Shown here piece by piece: positions 22,057-36,218 of a stretch of 64,000 nucleotides of DNA. The translations under genes and the position numbers were made by a program. The DNA is taken from the NCBI GenBank assembly GCA_009823505.1, contig VZQC01012376.1, positions 1,245,668 through 1,309,667 on the forward strand. The letters run 5' to 3'. The notes under the pieces are model-generated. The model was not told the DNA's origin, ran no database searches, and saw nothing but the letters and a program-made list of their open reading frames with translations. The DNA is from Rhizomys pruinosus. Taxonomy: Eukaryota > Chordata > Mammalia > Rodentia > Spalacidae. Each line of letters begins with the position of its first letter. Within the stretch, counting starts at the first letter, position 1.

Positions 22057-22599
22057 CTTACCGTTCTTACAGAGCACGTGGATGCTCACAGCCATCTGTA
22101 ACTGGAATTCCACGTCCTCTTCTGGCTTCTGTTTGGGAACACTGCGTTTCACACAGTGCATGCATACCTGGTAGGCAAAACACTAATACAGATAAAATAA
22201 AATCATATCTAAAATGAACTCAAACTTAAAAATGCCTTCTGAATTTTTGAAATATGCTGTTTTAAAGGAAGAAATAGACTAAAAGCTGAGCCACAGAGAA
22301 GAATTTATTTGGAAATTAGATATCTGATCTAGAATCTGAAGATCTTAGTAATTATTTTACAAATAACCCCCGCTGATAATGGTCAGAAGTGTTGAAGAGA
22401 TATCTCACCAAAGAATATAATTTTGGCAAATAGAGCATAAAATATGAATAGTATCATCAGAGAACTGCAATTAGAACCACAATAGGATTCCAATCCACAT
22501 CTATTATTTCATATTAAATGAAAAAGACAGACCACAATATGTTTTGGTGAGGATGTTCAGATGCTGGAATTGAAATAGTTTGGCTCTTATTTTTTTAAA

Positions 22600-24900
22600 A
22601 AACTAGCTGAGAAATGCAGATAAACACCACTTTATGGTCTATATTACCCCCATCAGGTAACTGGCTAAGATCTGAAAAATGAATGACGCACGATTGCTGG
22701 CGAGGATTTGGAGACAGAGGAACACTCATTTACTTTTGGTGGAAATGCAGACTAGTGCAGCCACTAGGGAAGGCAGGAGTGTGGGAAACTCTTCAGACTA
22801 AAAATGAACCTCTCATATGACCCAGCTATACCATTCCTTGGCATACACCCAAAGGACCTCGTCATACTTCACGGGGATTTTTTTTTTTTTTACTGTACAT
22901 CCATGTTTGTTGCTGCTCTCTTCACACTAGTGAAGAGATGGAACAACAAAAACGTCCCACAACTGATGAATGGAGAATGAAAACGTGGTACATCTACACA
23001 ACGGAGTCCTACTAGCAGTAAGAAAAGATGAAATTATGAAAAATTCTCAAGGTTAAATGGATGGAACTAGAGGAAAGTACACAAAGACGGAAAACAAGGT
23101 GATATATGTCCTCCTTCATTTGTGGTTTGTAGCACAAATTCCCTTATGTGAGTATATATCCTGATATAAACACAGGAGCCAACAAAACTTGGACAGTATG
23201 CACAGAGATAAAGGAAAAGAAAAACATGAAACAACATGCGGACAGTAGGCGCGAACAGTGTTGTTACTAGGCGGAGTAAAGGGGGGTGGGGGTTTGGGTT
23301 GTGAAGGGCGGAGGGGGAGATAACCAGGCGGGTGTGATGGGATGTGGGGGGGAGGTCGGGAGATGAGGGCGGTGGTTATGATAGGAGACTGGGGCGGGGA
23401 GGAGGAGCGAAAGAATCGAGATGACTAGAGCTTGAGGGCTAGGCTTCCCAGAGTGTTGTAATGTGGTGTGATGCTGCCCAAGACCAGTGAGAAATTCACA
23501 TGCACTGCCTGAACATAGTGCACGGGTTGTGCAACCTGGTGGGCTGTGTGACAGGGAATACAGTACAAGACAGAGGACACCTCCCTTTGGTTGGTGAGAG
23601 CACACAAAGGGATTTCTCTTTTTCTCTTTTTTTCCCCCAAGTGATTCTCAAAACAAATCAGGCTGTCTCCAACACTGTTTATTATCTACCAGAAATAGAG
23701 GATAAGGCCCTACTGTTCAGAACAAGATATGTTTCAGGGATAGGATTTAGATTAGTGGAACAGGAACTGACCTGCAACTTTTCTATCTGAAGTTTAAGGG
23801 CTCATAATGCTAGACATGTGCACACTGCTCTAAGAGAGGGTCAGTCAGTGGTACAACCCATTGCCAAACTCTAACAACCATGATAAACTGCCAGCAAACT
23901 GCCTCTATTGGTGCAGTAGAGGCACTGTTGTTGGGGGGAATGGTCAATGGCTATCTAATTGGGCTTGGAACCTTCTCAATGAGCGTGAACTCATGAGAGC
24001 ACTGTAAACTCAATCAAATGCACAGGGCTAGATAGGCTATCAGGGTAATGGCTTTAGAAAAAAATACAATTTCTTACCATATACTGACTATGGAATTCTC
24101 GTATTTACAGACAAGCTCTCGTGTCCACTCATCCAAAAACAAACAAGCACTCTGTGCAAAAGCTGGAGGTTACTGCAGAATCCTACAACTCTTCAGACAC
24201 AAAGCATATACATTTGAATGATCCCCATTCCTAGGAGCCACATCTACAATTGAACCTCTATTACACGAATGATGGGGGCAGAGAGAAAATGAGTATACCC
24301 CTCAGTTCTCACCAGTAATTCTTCTATACACAATAGAGTGTGATGATAATGAAAACGAAGGACAAATTAGTCAACCTCCAAAGATTGGGAGCCCCCAGAG
24401 TGTGTACCCGTGGATGGGGCCCCTATATTAAACCTTACCTACCCATGGCTAAGGGATCATTGTGGAATGGGGAGGGGGGGTGGTGGAAGGATTGTAAGAG
24501 CTGGGGCTGGTGCGTGAACGCAGAGAGGCAGTGACTTACAATTGAATGTAAACTTTCACATACGAACTTTTGGCAATGTTGTCATCAGACATAGGACCCA
24601 TGCCAAGTGGGACAAGGTCTCAAAGCAGAGCAAGAGAAATGCGTGGGGGACTGATGGAATGAAAACTATAGGAGACTGGATTACTGTTGGGTGGGGAAGA
24701 GTATGCCTTACATAGGAATTCTAGATGTGCTGTGTGGACTCCAGTGGATCTATTTGCACAGAAGGACATCTGGGTTTGTGATTTTGACTGGCTAGGGCTT
24801 AGTTTGGATGTTGTGATGCATGGTTCTGATGGGGGGTTGGTGGGACATGGAGGAGCCTGGGCTTGGTTGGGAACCATTGTATGAGATGTTCATGATCTGA
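22600..24900 (+). pseudogene. Old L1: ORF2 3' end and 3' UTR, mirror of 51885-54152
   Basis: The plus-strand copy begins with the ORF2 C-terminal region (about 22640-23130) and continues into a long 3' UTR. All of it is inverted sequence from arm B, with an A/G-rich stretch (23270-23420) that differs from the clean copy by many indels. Confidence 0.7.
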
Positions 24901-25029
24901 AAAATAACATTGAATGAAATAATGAACAATTAGTCATACTCTATTATATGATTTGTTTTTCTTTTGTATTCCTCTGTGAGAAATAAAAGCCCCTGTCTTT
25001 AAGATCTGCACACACATGCCCAGCAGCTT

Positions 25030-25400
25030 CATTATTGATCAACTAGTGAATGAATAGATAAATTATGGTTTTTAAAATTTTCAACAGGGTCTGGCTCTAT
25101 GCTCAACTGGGCCTCAAAAAAACAAAATTCACACCTCTTACTGCTCAGTCTCCAAAGGGCAGGATTACAGGGCTGTGCCACCATGTCAGGGAGACAAACG
25201 ATAGCACATCCATCGAATAGAACACTGCTTACCAACAAAAGGAACAAAGCCCAATACATGGGGTGATATGGATGGATGGGTAACAAAGTAATATGCAGAG
25301 AAAAGATGCCCCATGCAAAGGATTCTCGCTATATGTGCCCATTTATAAAACACTTGGAACTAGAAAATAATATATGGAGAATCAGTAAGAAAGAAAGTGG
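25030..25400 (+). mobile_element. Old L1-like fragment with B1-type SINE, mirror of 51400-51830
   Basis: Sequence of mammalian L1 3'-end type (attatggtttttaaaat; gaacactgcttaccaacaaaa; gggtaacaaagtaatatgca), interrupted by an old B1-like SINE on the minus strand (25085-25200). Confidence 0.4.
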
Positions 25401-25837
25401 GGGTTAGGAAGGGTAACGGGAGAGCAAACGTGAGTGAAATATAATGATGCCTATGTATGAGAATGCAGTCATGGGACCCGGTACTTTATATATGAACTAA
25501 ATAACACGCATAAAACTAGTAAAGTGAACTGTACCGGTGGAAGGCAGATCTATCTATGACTTTCTGGGGGCTATAAAGGATGGGGGAGGGGAGTGAAGGG
25601 GAGGAGGTGGCTCTTGAGGGTGAAGGGCAATTCCTTTCCTGGATTGCTTTGATAGTTCCATAGCTGGATTCATACGTGAAAACTTACCGGTCTGTGAATT
25701 TTGCATGTGGAATTTTGCAAATCACTTACATTCAATTCAGTTAAAACTGAAAAAGTGGTGACTATGGGCTCATTAATTCATGACATATAGTATCCAATAA
25801 TAAATATTGGAAATATCCCATTTGAAAGGGGTATCAT

Positions 25838-26065
25838 CGGGGCTGGAGAGGACTGGCTCACTAGTGTTTAAGAGTGCCGGCTGCTCTTGGAGAGGAGGAC
25901 CTGGGTTCACTTCCCCAGCACCCACATGGTGGCTTAAGAACCACATCTTTAACCAGAAAACATTCCAGGGGAATCTGATGCCCCTCTTCTGACCCTACGT
26001 GGCATTGCACGACTGGATGCCACCAACCTACATGCAGACAGTACAACTCATACACATTAAAAAAA
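25838..26065 (+). repeat. B2 SINE, mirror of 50792-51003
   Basis: Indel-laden copy of the minus-strand B2 in arm B. The flanking gatacccc-type duplication is still recognisable in inverted form. Confidence 0.8.
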
Positions 26066-26999
26066 AGAGAACGGGGTATCACAAATATTGCCATTAAGGT
26101 TCTTAGGGGACATTTTTTTTTTTTTCTAAACGTTATGGATAAGGCAGACACAAAAACTATATAGACACCATATATTAAATGCATGTTGGGAACTGTGTAC
26201 CACATTGTATCCATATTTTTTTTTCAAACAAGGATATTCTAAAATCTCTTAAGACAGAAGTGAACATGGAGTTACTCAGTAAGACCAGTAACTGCTAAAA
26301 ATATCCATGAACCTATATTTTACATGACAAAGTGGGATTGTCTTGGACCTGGGGGCCCAGGAGACCACAATTTGGATTGCCCATCTCTGTAACCCTCTGG
26401 AAAGCTATTCATTCACCTTGAACATTGACTCAAATGTATGAAGGCATTGCCTACATGAAAATAGTATATATGACTTTTCAGAGAGCAGACAGAGTCAAAT
26501 ATAATTTAAGAGAAATTTTATAAAAAAGCCTTTGAAGTGATTGAAAAACTACTATGACAAAGGACAAAATGTCAGCCCCTTCCTAGTTCTGCCTCTAGAT
26601 TTCTTCCTCAGACTCTGCCTAGAGAAAATACAGGTTAAACTCCTGTATTGAAGCTTGTGTAGGTGCTTGGTTTGGCACTGGATTCAGCCCATGGGTGATG
26701 ACTCCTTGGGTCACAAGAGAAAGAGGAGGCAGCTTTGATTAAGAAGCAGGTCTGGGACCTCCACTCGATCTGTGCATCCTTTAAGGGGACTTGTTCTGTT
26801 CCTTTTGTTCAAACCAAGATCCTCAACTGACCTCCAAGAAACAAAAAACCTTGGTTGATCTGGGCTGTGTGGCCTGAACAGCATCCACACGGAAAGTACA
26901 ACCAGAAATAAATTAATCGGTTAAGACCAGAGAAACTGTACTGCAGACATAAAAACTTGAGATCTTCTTAAAAAGACAAAAAAGAAAAAAAAGAGAGAG

Positions 27000-27775
27000 C
27001 ACTGTTGTTCGGCCGGTCTTCAATTCTTTGGCAAGCGCATCTACTCTATTGGCTGCCACTGCTTTTGACAACCTTCAAAGACATGAGTCACAGCTTTTTA
27101 CATTCCCATATGGCCTGAAGACTCATGTCCCTCCACGAATCCTCCAAACCTTCAAGCCAGCTGGGACTGCTGAGATACCCGCTTGTGGGACTAAACAGTA
27201 CGGGATTCAGCCTCATCAAGACTATGGAACTGCCCATTGTTGGACTACCTGAGCTTTATCATGGAGACCATTGCAGGGGGATCACGACAGAATCTATGCT
27301 TACCTGACTTCATTTGGGGACCATGGGAGGGACAGCCCCCAATGTGGAGCACAAGCTCTGGATTGATGGTTGTTTGGGATTGCCAAGGGAGGAACCTTTG
27401 AGCACTTCTTTAGGAAAACAGAATCTTTTAGGAAAAAACAGTCCTTCATTCAAGTGATATGTGTATGTATGTATGTCTATATTTATTATATATATATCAC
27501 TATGTAATCTGAAAATTATTTATATTTGAAAAATAATTTAAAAATAACAAAAAAAAAAAACCAAACCAAACAACAACAACAACAACAAAAAAAACTCTGG
27601 AAAGACTCAGAAACAGATGCCAGCTTGATGGCAGAGTGCAGGGACTTGGTTGGGGTGGGGTACCATGGAAAGGGAAATGACTTTAGATTCGACTGAGAAA
27701 TGATGTTGTATGAATTATGGAAAAAGTTAATAACAATACAAATATATTTGAATTAAAAAAACTAGAAAAAAAAGA
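27000..27775 (+). mobile_element. Unidentified poly(A)-ended element, mirror of 49108-49890
   Basis: Inverted copy of the element described for arm B. It carries the same TATG microsatellite (27460-27500) and CAA tract (27568-27588) and has A-rich 3' ends. Confidence 0.4.
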
Positions 27776-28384
27776 ATGTTCTGTTCCAAGAGATGAAAAC
27801 TGGATAAAATATTATAAACAAAAAAAGATATGGAGCATGCTGGAGCATGCTTATTAATCTCATCCCATCACTCGAGAGGGGTTGACAGGAGGACTGAGAG
27901 TTGAAGACCATTCTACGTCATATAGTGATACTCTTGAAAAAGACAGTGTAGAGTAATTGGCTCATATTACTGCAAAAGCGAGGGATAGGGTTGACTTTGA
28001 GTGTGGCTACATCCAGAGCTTAGATGGTGCCTAGGCCTGGCCCCTGTCTTTAAATTCTCTCTTCCTTCATTTTTTTTTTGGGTTTTTGTCTAGAACTCCT
28101 GGTCCAGTTCCCGACCCCCTCAAGTGAAATTCCAGAATAAGGGGCTCATAACAGGTGAGGCACTGAGGCTAGAGAGAACTTTGTCTTATGCATCCCACAA
28201 GGTCTGGGTTGTGATAGAGTGCTTCCCTAAAAGGGATGCTGTGTTAGGTTTTCCAGAAGTAATACAGGTAGATGCTGGGCCACTTTTGAATGGTCACAAG
28301 TGAGTCTGAGACAAGTTCCTTGTTCCTCATTTTTGCCAGTGGCTGGGGGGAGCTTGGGCCTTCAAAAGATTTCAGCAATTCCTT

Positions 28385-28610
28385 TTAAAAATATTTTATT
28401 TATCATTTTTTATTTTATGTGTATGAGTATTATGCCTTTGTGTGTAAGTGCACCTGTGCTATGTAATGGCCATAGGTCAGAGAAGTGCGGATTTCCCTGG
28501 AAACTAGAGTTATGGATGGTTGTAGCCACCATTTGGGTGCTGAGAATTCACATCCTCGACTCGCAAGCAAAGCCAGTGCTGTTAACACTGCGCCCCATCT
28601 TTCCATCCCC
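28385..28610 (-). repeat. B2 SINE, mirror of 48293-48525
   Basis: Inverted copy with indels (28440-28600). Confidence 0.75.
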
Positions 28611-29679
28611 CTAGACTCTTTTACTCCTTGAAATTATCTGGTAAACAAATTCTAGACCTCTAATATTTAGCATGAGGAAGGGCACAGAAGAGGAAGACTA
28701 CATCCTCAAGCTCCTGAATGTTAAGTGCTACAGTTTAAGGACCTAACCCCAGAAAACAGAAGATACCAATTTGGGCAATGGTGAAGCTGGGCTAGCTTCA
28801 TCGTTCTTCACATGTTTGTGGCATGTGTGGGCTACCGGAAGGGCCATTTCTGCAATGCCAGATGCCTGTGGCCCTCTACCATGACACTTCTTGACATCCT
28901 ATGTCCTTGTCTTCATACTATGAGGAAACGTGTTTATGAACAGCACAACCGCAAAAACCTTTCCTTAAGATTCCCATGGAAACAAACAGTGACACTGACT
29001 ATGGCAATACCATGAAACAGGATAAAAGATGGTAACTTTATTAGCTTGAATCAGAAGCTTTTCCATTCAGGATGCTGCCTTTGAGAAGACATGTTGACAA
29101 GATGTCCAGGGTAGAAGCTGAAACTCTGGGAACAGGGCTGTTGACAGTTGCAAAGGTGAGAGAAGACGCAATCAAGGTTTCCTCCAGAACGGAACAGAGC
29201 AGCTGAGAAGCTGGGAGGGACCCAGCATGAAGTGGCACCTGAGACTAAGGATACTTTACCATGGACAAGACTGCTATTGTTTTAAACAACTGTGTTTTGT
29301 CCCCTTAAGTTCTCATACACCATCAGTAAAATCTTCCTAACTCCAATATTGCCATGTCTGATTGTTGCTTGTTGTAGAAAGTGAGGCTGGGATTCAATCT
29401 CCCATCAGGGAGAGCGTGCACACTCAACAAGAGCTCAAAGGCATTTCTTTCTCTTTGTTTGTTTATAGACAGTTCAGATTGGGGCTTCAGTCCAATGAGG
29501 AATAGAATCAGAGGTTTAAGTTTGTCTAAAGAGATTTCAGGGGTCAGGGAGATTGAGCTACTAGATTAATCATAACAGTAATTACAGTTTATTGTTTATG
29601 TATCAAATGCCAGATGCTTTGTTGGGTCTTCTGTATCGCTTACAAGCTAAAGTATCATCCTGACTAAATTTTCTTTTAT

Positions 29680-29938
29680 TTTATTATTTTTTCTTTAAAT
29701 TTTTATTATTTTTATATGTGAATGAATGTACTGTCTGCATATAGGTTTGAGCACCCGTGTCGTTCAATGCACACCGAGGAGTTCAAGAAGAGGGTTGTCA
29801 GATTCCCCTGGAACTGGACTCTGGAGGAGTTACAACGGTGGTTCTTACCGCCGTGGCGCGGGTGGGTGCTAGGGATCGAACCCGGGTCCTTGAACGCAGC
29901 AGTTGGTGTCTTAACGCTAGCTCCATCTCTCCAGCCTC
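29680..29938 (-). repeat. B2 SINE, mirror of 46984-47215
   Basis: Inverted copy. The body is heavily disrupted (29755-29930) although the matching B2 in arm B is close to consensus. Confidence 0.75.
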
Positions 29939-31191
29939 CTAGTTTTTTTTAATGTGTTTGTATCTCTCTTTTCTCTTTCTCTGTTCTCTCTCTCTCTATT
30001 ATATATAGAATATGTTTTTTTAACCTCTGGAGACCAGAGGTATTTAATGTCAGTTGTCTTCTTTTATCATTTTCCCAACCTTAGTTTTTGAGACAGTCAC
30101 TCTAGCTGAACCTGGAATTCACTGATTTGTCTAGACTGGCTGGCCAGTGCCGTGAGCCCCTCTATCCTTCTGGAACACTGCAGAAAATAAAATAGCTCTT
30201 TTTTTGGAACTGTCGATGGGGTCAGGCCAGTCAAGGCGGGGGGAGGGAGCCACAGATACTCAAAAAACACATAAGGCTACTGGACTGCTTGCAGTTACCC
30301 ACTAGATCTTGATGGTAAGAGCCATATTTTGACGATTTACTACATATTGCGACCTGGGACACCATGGAGAATCACACTCATGCTGCCCTTGGTGCTTAAT
30401 CTCTACTGTATTTTTCATAGTGCGGAAGGGGCTGTTGCCTTGCTCTGGAAGAGAAACGTAATTCATCACCCTTCCCACGCTTTGACCCTGTAAGCTACAG
30501 TAATGACTGGCCTAGAAAGACATGCTCACTAGTGCAATAATGGCCTAAATATTATGGGAGTAACCAACCACTTTTGGATTGAATTAAGTTCAGTTCACAA
30601 AATGGAGCTCATTATCTGGTAGTATTATCAGGGCCAAGAACCTTACTTAGGTAGGTTCCAAGGCCCTGGATTAAATTGACTCTTAATGACTTATTATTGT
30701 ACTCATAGATTAGCATACTTCTCCACTCTCATCAGAGACTTGCAGCAGATGAAGATGATCACAGAGGCCCTCGTCTGGTCAATTGTGCTGAGGATAGAAG
30801 ACTGCAGGCCAAAATAGGGTAGGTGGGTACCCTATCAACCTTCCTTCCCAGGCCAGATATTATTGCAGAAGAGGGAATAGAAAGATTTTTTAGAGTCAGA
30901 GGTGGAGGAATGCAAGGAAACTTTGTTTTCAGGACATGTTTGAACCCACAGTTGTTGAGATAGCATGTAAGACAAAACTCAGCATGGAGAGGGGAGGTGT
31001 GCAATAAGCTCCAGTCCTAGCTGGGGATCTATGAACCACTCTATAAGCCTACTGGGCGAGGGAGAGTCCGTTTTCTTTAGGGGTGTGATGCTGGGTTCGG
31101 TGGCCAGGCTCCAGGAGAGGGACTCAACTCCTAAGAGCATTTGGGGAACACTAATTAGACTAGATAGGCCTTAAACGTAAAAATAAGAGAG

Positions 31192-31415
31192 TGCTGGAGA
31201 GATGGCCTCCTAGGGTTAAGAGTGCCGACTGTCTTGCAGAGGACCTGGGTTTGCTACCCTGCACCCACATGGCAGCTGCTGAGACCCTCTTTAATTCCAG
31301 TTCCAGGAGAATCCAAAAACCTTCTTCTGACCTCCGTGGCATTGCACCACAAGAGTGCACCAAACCTTCATACAAGACAGTACATTCATACACATTAAAT
31401 TAAATTATAAAAAAA
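31192..31415 (+). repeat. B2 SINE, mirror of 45535-45767
   Basis: Inverted copy with indels in head and tail. Confidence 0.8.
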
Positions 31416-31689
31416 CATCACATAAGAGGCTACAACAGTTTGGGGGTGTACAAAGTTGAGAGGGAGCGTCTAAATATGCTCAACATATATTGTAGAAATT
31501 ATCAAAGAATCAAAAAAATTAAAAACACTCCTTGAGGGAAATGCCAGGAGCTAATCTATAGTATACTATATAAAGCTGTTTTGTATTGTGCATTATAATC
31601 CTACGTGTATCCTCTGAGAATTCTGTTATGGGTGGCATTTAGTAGGAACTCAGGAAGCAGTAACTAGTATTTATTATCAGATGTAGGAC

Positions 31690-31890
31690 CTGCAGAAAGA
31701 TGCCCACCACAGCACTGTTTCCTTTAGAAAGGCAAACCTTGGCAATGTCGTCAGTGTATACCAATAAAGAAATGATTAAATCAACAGGAGACTCTCCTTT
31801 GAGGAAATGTTATGCAGCCATTACAAATCATGCCTTTTAAAGTAATGGGGAAATGCTCACAAAAGAAATGTCAGGTAAAGAAAATTCAAA
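31690..31890 (+). mobile_element. Ancient L1-like fragment, mirror of 45060-45300
   Basis: Contains the gttatgcagccattacaaat block typical of the 3' end of mammalian L1 ORF2 and neighbouring sequence. Confidence 0.45.
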
Positions 31891-33349
31891 TCACTCACTA
31901 TAGGGCCAATGACCACCGTGATGCTGTGCACATAGGCAGCTGAGCAGGACCCCATCTACTTCCTCTAAAGGATTTGGAAAAATACATCCCCCCCAAAGTT
32001 ATAGTTGAAGAGTAAGGTAAGAGGAGATAAGATGGATAGGGAAAGAAGAGAGAAAGTGTTTTTACTTTCCTCTACCTTCATTTTAATTTGCGTTTGTTCT
32101 AGATTTCCCCAATGAACATTTCTGACAATTTATAATACAAGAGAAAGTCAAACATATATTACTTTTAAAAAAATAATGTGAGGAGCTGCACCTCATTTTT
32201 AAAGGAAGCAACAGCTGTTGAGAACCATTAGCGTTTTCGAGCTCCATCCATCCAATCACATCCTCCACCCCAGACCTGGCATGGACGGGACAGGAAAGGC
32301 TCATGCTCCAGGGCTGCATCACAGATGGGCTCCCCACCTTCTGGGGCTGTGCCCCCCACCTTGCCAGGTTGTGCCCCCTCCTCTCTGTTGGCGAGTCCTC
32401 CGGTATTTATTCACTCACATGGCCTACAGAGTTAAAAGAGGTTTGTTTCTTTTCAGGCTGTTGAGTGCAGCCAGGGTAATTTAGTAGAAAAATGTCATGC
32501 TAATGCAATTCAAAGTTCAAATGATCTTTCATTTCGAGGGAGAGAGACGAATGTGTGGATGCAGTTGGATGTTCAACACTCCACTACTTGCCCTGCAATT
32601 CCTCGACTAGAGCTGGGGCTAACGAAGTCACACGAATAGTACGTGAGTGCGAGCGGAAAATGAATAAATGATCCTGAAGCCGTTTTATTAGCATTGCTGG
32701 GGGCCAGCACCAAACAAGAACGGCAACCGTTAGAAGCTGCGTTCGGGAGAAGGCGTGTTTGCACGAAATTACAATAATCCTGAAATAATGAGGAAGGAAG
32801 TGATCAGCAAGGTCCTTCTCACCCATGTCGCCAAGGCCGCCCTCGGCCCCCTAGAGAGCTGTGCCCTTTTTCCGCCCACATGCCCTTTCCTCTTTCCTCA
32901 GCAGCTGCTTGGCTTGACTGCACCTGCCGGGTGGATGGGTGGGTGTGAGGTCAGGAGTGTGTGCCTACCTACCGTGCTGCCTGCCCTCTCGGATACAGAG
33001 GGATGGATGGGGAGGCTGAGACTCCTGGAGCTCGGTTTAATCCACACAGGAGGACACCGTGGTTGGCACCCTGGGCAGCAAGAGAGAGTCGTGCCTGCAT
33101 TTTTTGGGTCTATCCTTGGTGCTGCTCCAGGTTTGTGGTCTCCATAAACTAGGAAGGGGTGCTTGTTGGAATGAATTTCAGCTAATTATATTTTTCATAT
33201 GCAGTTTTCACTTTGTTTCTGTTAGGATGGGATTAATATTTTCAGACATGACTGTGATAAGCCACTGGGAAGTTTTATTTTCCTCCTCCTCGTGCAAAAG
33301 GATACGAGGTAGTAACGTGTTGGCAAGTTATTCATTCGTCACGTTTTTT

Positions 33350-33505
33350 TTGTCTTTTTTCGACGACGGGTCTCCCGTCAGCCCAGCTGGTCCTGCCACT
33401 CAACTCTGTAGATCGGCTGGCCGTGAACGCAAGATCCGCCTACTCTGCCTCCCCGAGTTGCTAGGAGTAAAGGCGTGGCCCACCACACCTGGTCATTCTC
33501 TTCAG
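33350..33505 (-). repeat. B1 SINE, mirror of 43503-43655
   Basis: Inverted B1 with indels (33355-33450). The neighbouring non-repeat sequence 32755-33147 is identical to arm B, so the mismatches are confined to the repeat. Confidence 0.8.
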
Positions 33506-33807
33506 TTTACAAACCAAATTTTGATCCAATACTAGGAGCCCATCTCTCCCCACCATCAACACAACCCGGTTAGTTATCTTATGCTCTCTATTATTATTAT
33601 GAGCACATGAAGAGGAATTCATATGAGGACACACTAAAATACAGGATGTCTGCAAGCCAAGAGAAGAAGACTTGGAATGAAACCAACCTTGCCAGTACCC
33701 TGATCTTGAACTTCTAGCATCTATAATAGTAAGAGACTGAAGCTAGAGGATAATTGAGATTGAGTCTGTAGGCTGGCATAGTTTACAGTAATAGCTTTTA
33801 AAGTCCT

Positions 33808-33827
33808 CTGTGTGTGTGTGTGTTGTG

Positions 33828-33855
<28 letters not shown>
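33808..33855 (+). repeat. (TG)n microsatellite
   Basis: Interrupted TG array; counterpart of the perfect CA array at 43149-43191. Confidence 0.9.
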
Positions 33856-33860
<5 letters not shown>

Positions 33861-34504
33861 AGAGAATGTGTTTTTTTTTTTCTTTGGAGAGTGTTAATTT
33901 TTCATTAGGTTAGGTGGGTTGAGAATTGTTCCTATATACATTTCGTTGTAGCATACAGGAGTAGAATTGTAGACTTGGTAGTGTGGGAGGGGAGTTAGAA
34001 GGTGAACAAAAAGGAATAAGAGGAAACTCTTTTCACTTTGCATCTAGCTTCAAGAGCTGAAAGGGCTGTAATTATTTATCTGCAGGTATCCCCATATACT
34101 TTATATGCATTGTTCCCAAATTGACGTTCCATAGAATACCTGGTTCTGCAAAGGGATATTAATGGAAAGAGTTACAACATTTTTTTGTTCAAATGAGTTT
34201 AATGAGCTGCTTTGCCGATTTTTCAAAGCTTGCATTATCATGGCCATCAAGCAGGCCTTGTGTGACCTGACCGCTTCGCCACAGATGTGAGCAGTGATTC
34301 CATTTTCATATTCATTTTGGAAACCGGTCTGGGCCACAGTGCTGTAAGGGAGGCTATGGACCAGAAGTCCCAAATTCTAAGACCTGTTTCCTGATCATTT
34401 GCTTGACATTCTAGGCTAGGTGCCTTGTTATGCCTCAGTTGCTTTGATTTGAAATGAATGGTTGGATTGTAGGATCTTTTTAACATAAAAATTCACTGTC
34501 ATTT

Positions 34505-35010
34505 ATCCTATTTTTTTGTGTGTAAGAGTATTCATGGACACATAGTGCACATCTGCATTCGGTGGATGGACTTGATGAGAGTAAGCTGCTCTCCTTCACC
34601 CTATGTGGATATGGGGATTAGAGTTAGTTGTTATCAGGCTTGGCAGCAGCACTTAGACCCCAATGAAAATTCCTCAACTTTCTCTGGCCTTGGTGCATGA
34701 TCTAGGCTTTTCTGTTTCTAACTTTCCAGTATTCTGTGATTCTAAGTCCACGGCTCACGGCTCTAACCATCCCCCTTTAGTCTGGGGCAAGGTATCCTGT
34801 TTCTCTACCTATTTGCCTGGCATAAAATTGGTTCACTTAGGGCTGAAGAGATGCTCAGAGGTTTAGAGTGCCTGCTCCTTGGTCCAGAGGACCCGAGTTC
34901 AGTTCCCAGCACCAAAATTGTGTGGCTCACAACAGATCCAATGCTTTCTTATGATCTCTACACACACACATACCAACCACACCACCACACACACACACAC
35001 ACACACATAA
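34505..35010. repeat. B3-type SINEs, mirror of 42005-42505
   Basis: Two SINEs: a minus-strand B3-like copy (34505-34700) and a plus-strand B2/B3-like copy with a CA-rich 3' end (34840-35010). Both are inverted versions of arm B elements. Confidence 0.6.
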
Positions 35011-35401
35011 ATCTTTCGAAATGTTTCAATCCTGTCAAGGTTAATGAGTTAAGGCAAGTAGAAACCTTTAGAAAGAAAGAAGCTAAAGAATTCACGCTCC
35101 TTTGGGGGAGAGGGTTGTGAGTGCTGGAATCCCCTGCAACGCACACTCCCTAAAACAACAGTGTGAAGAATGTTCTCCTCCAATGAGCTTAGGCTCTGGG
35201 ACTTGAATCCTGGACTGTTCCTTATGCTGTAGAAAGATCCTTGGCCACTTTAACTAATGTCTTGAAACGCTCACTTTCTTCAAGTATTAAAGTAGAGATG
35301 GTTGTGATGAATGTTTAATGAGATAATATGAGTAAAATGCTGAAAATAATGCTTGGTATTTAGTAAACTTTCAGTAAATATTAGGTATTTTTCTACTTTA
35401 T

Positions 35402-36218
35402 CACTACCACCAGCCATCAATTAGAATCATCAATCATAACCATCATCACCAATATCATCACACAACCATCTCACACAATCCCATCATATCACATCACACA
35501 TACCAACACCCTTCACAATACCATCAAATATCATTGACATTCAGTCATCCATAATCACCACATCACCTCATCATCACCATCACCATTAGCACCATTATTA
35601 CCCATACATTATAATCACCATCATCACATCCCCCGCTTCCTCACCATAACTTCAATCACCCATCACCTACACATCATCACATCATCCATACACTCACTAC
35701 CATCAGCAAAACTCATCAAAAGATTAAACACCACACAATACACCATCACATCACCACTCATCACATCATCATCCACCACCATCTCATTATTTTTTTTTGT
35801 TTCTTTTTTGAGTACGGGTCTCCTCTTTGTCCCCAACTGGCCTGGAGCTCGTGACTGTAGAACCCAGGCTGGCCTTGAACTATTCAGAGATCCCAATTAA
35901 CCTCTGCCTCCGAGTGCTGGGCTATAAAGGCATGTTGCAACATCCTGGCTCCCCATCATCATTCTTACCATTATCACATATCATCCCCAACCACCACTAT
36001 CCCATTCATCACCATCACCATCATCACCACAACCATCCCCATCATATCACCATCACCATCATACCATCACACATCACCATCAATCATCATAACCATCATC
36101 ACCATCATAATCATCATCATCATCTATCCATTCATACTCACCATATCACCACCACCATCAGCATCATCATACCATCTTACATCAATCAATCATCATCACC
36201 CATCATCAACCGACCATC
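35402..36218 (-). repeat. (CAT)n array with B1 inside
   Basis: Irregular CAT/CAC array split by a minus-strand B1 SINE at about 35800-35955. It is the inverted and more disrupted copy of the block at 40881-41628. Confidence 0.9.

Larger units (their letters stand above)
21627..35398 (-). repeat. Arm B' (inner, error-rich) of palindrome 2
   Basis: Reverse complement of 41631-55132, 270 bases longer. Checked pairings include 21627/55132, 24877/51980, 29041-29238/47666-47863 (identical), 32755-33147/43850-44242 (identical) and 35398/41631. Coordinate sums rise steadily from 76759 to 77029, so extra bases are spread along the arm. Indels are dense in the B2, L1 and microsatellite parts. Confidence 0.95.

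Noticed and set aside
32755..33147. 130-codon open frame, identical at 43850-44242
   Set aside because: Identity between arms reflects the duplicated sequence, not selection. There is no recognisable domain, and overlapping frames exist in other phases.
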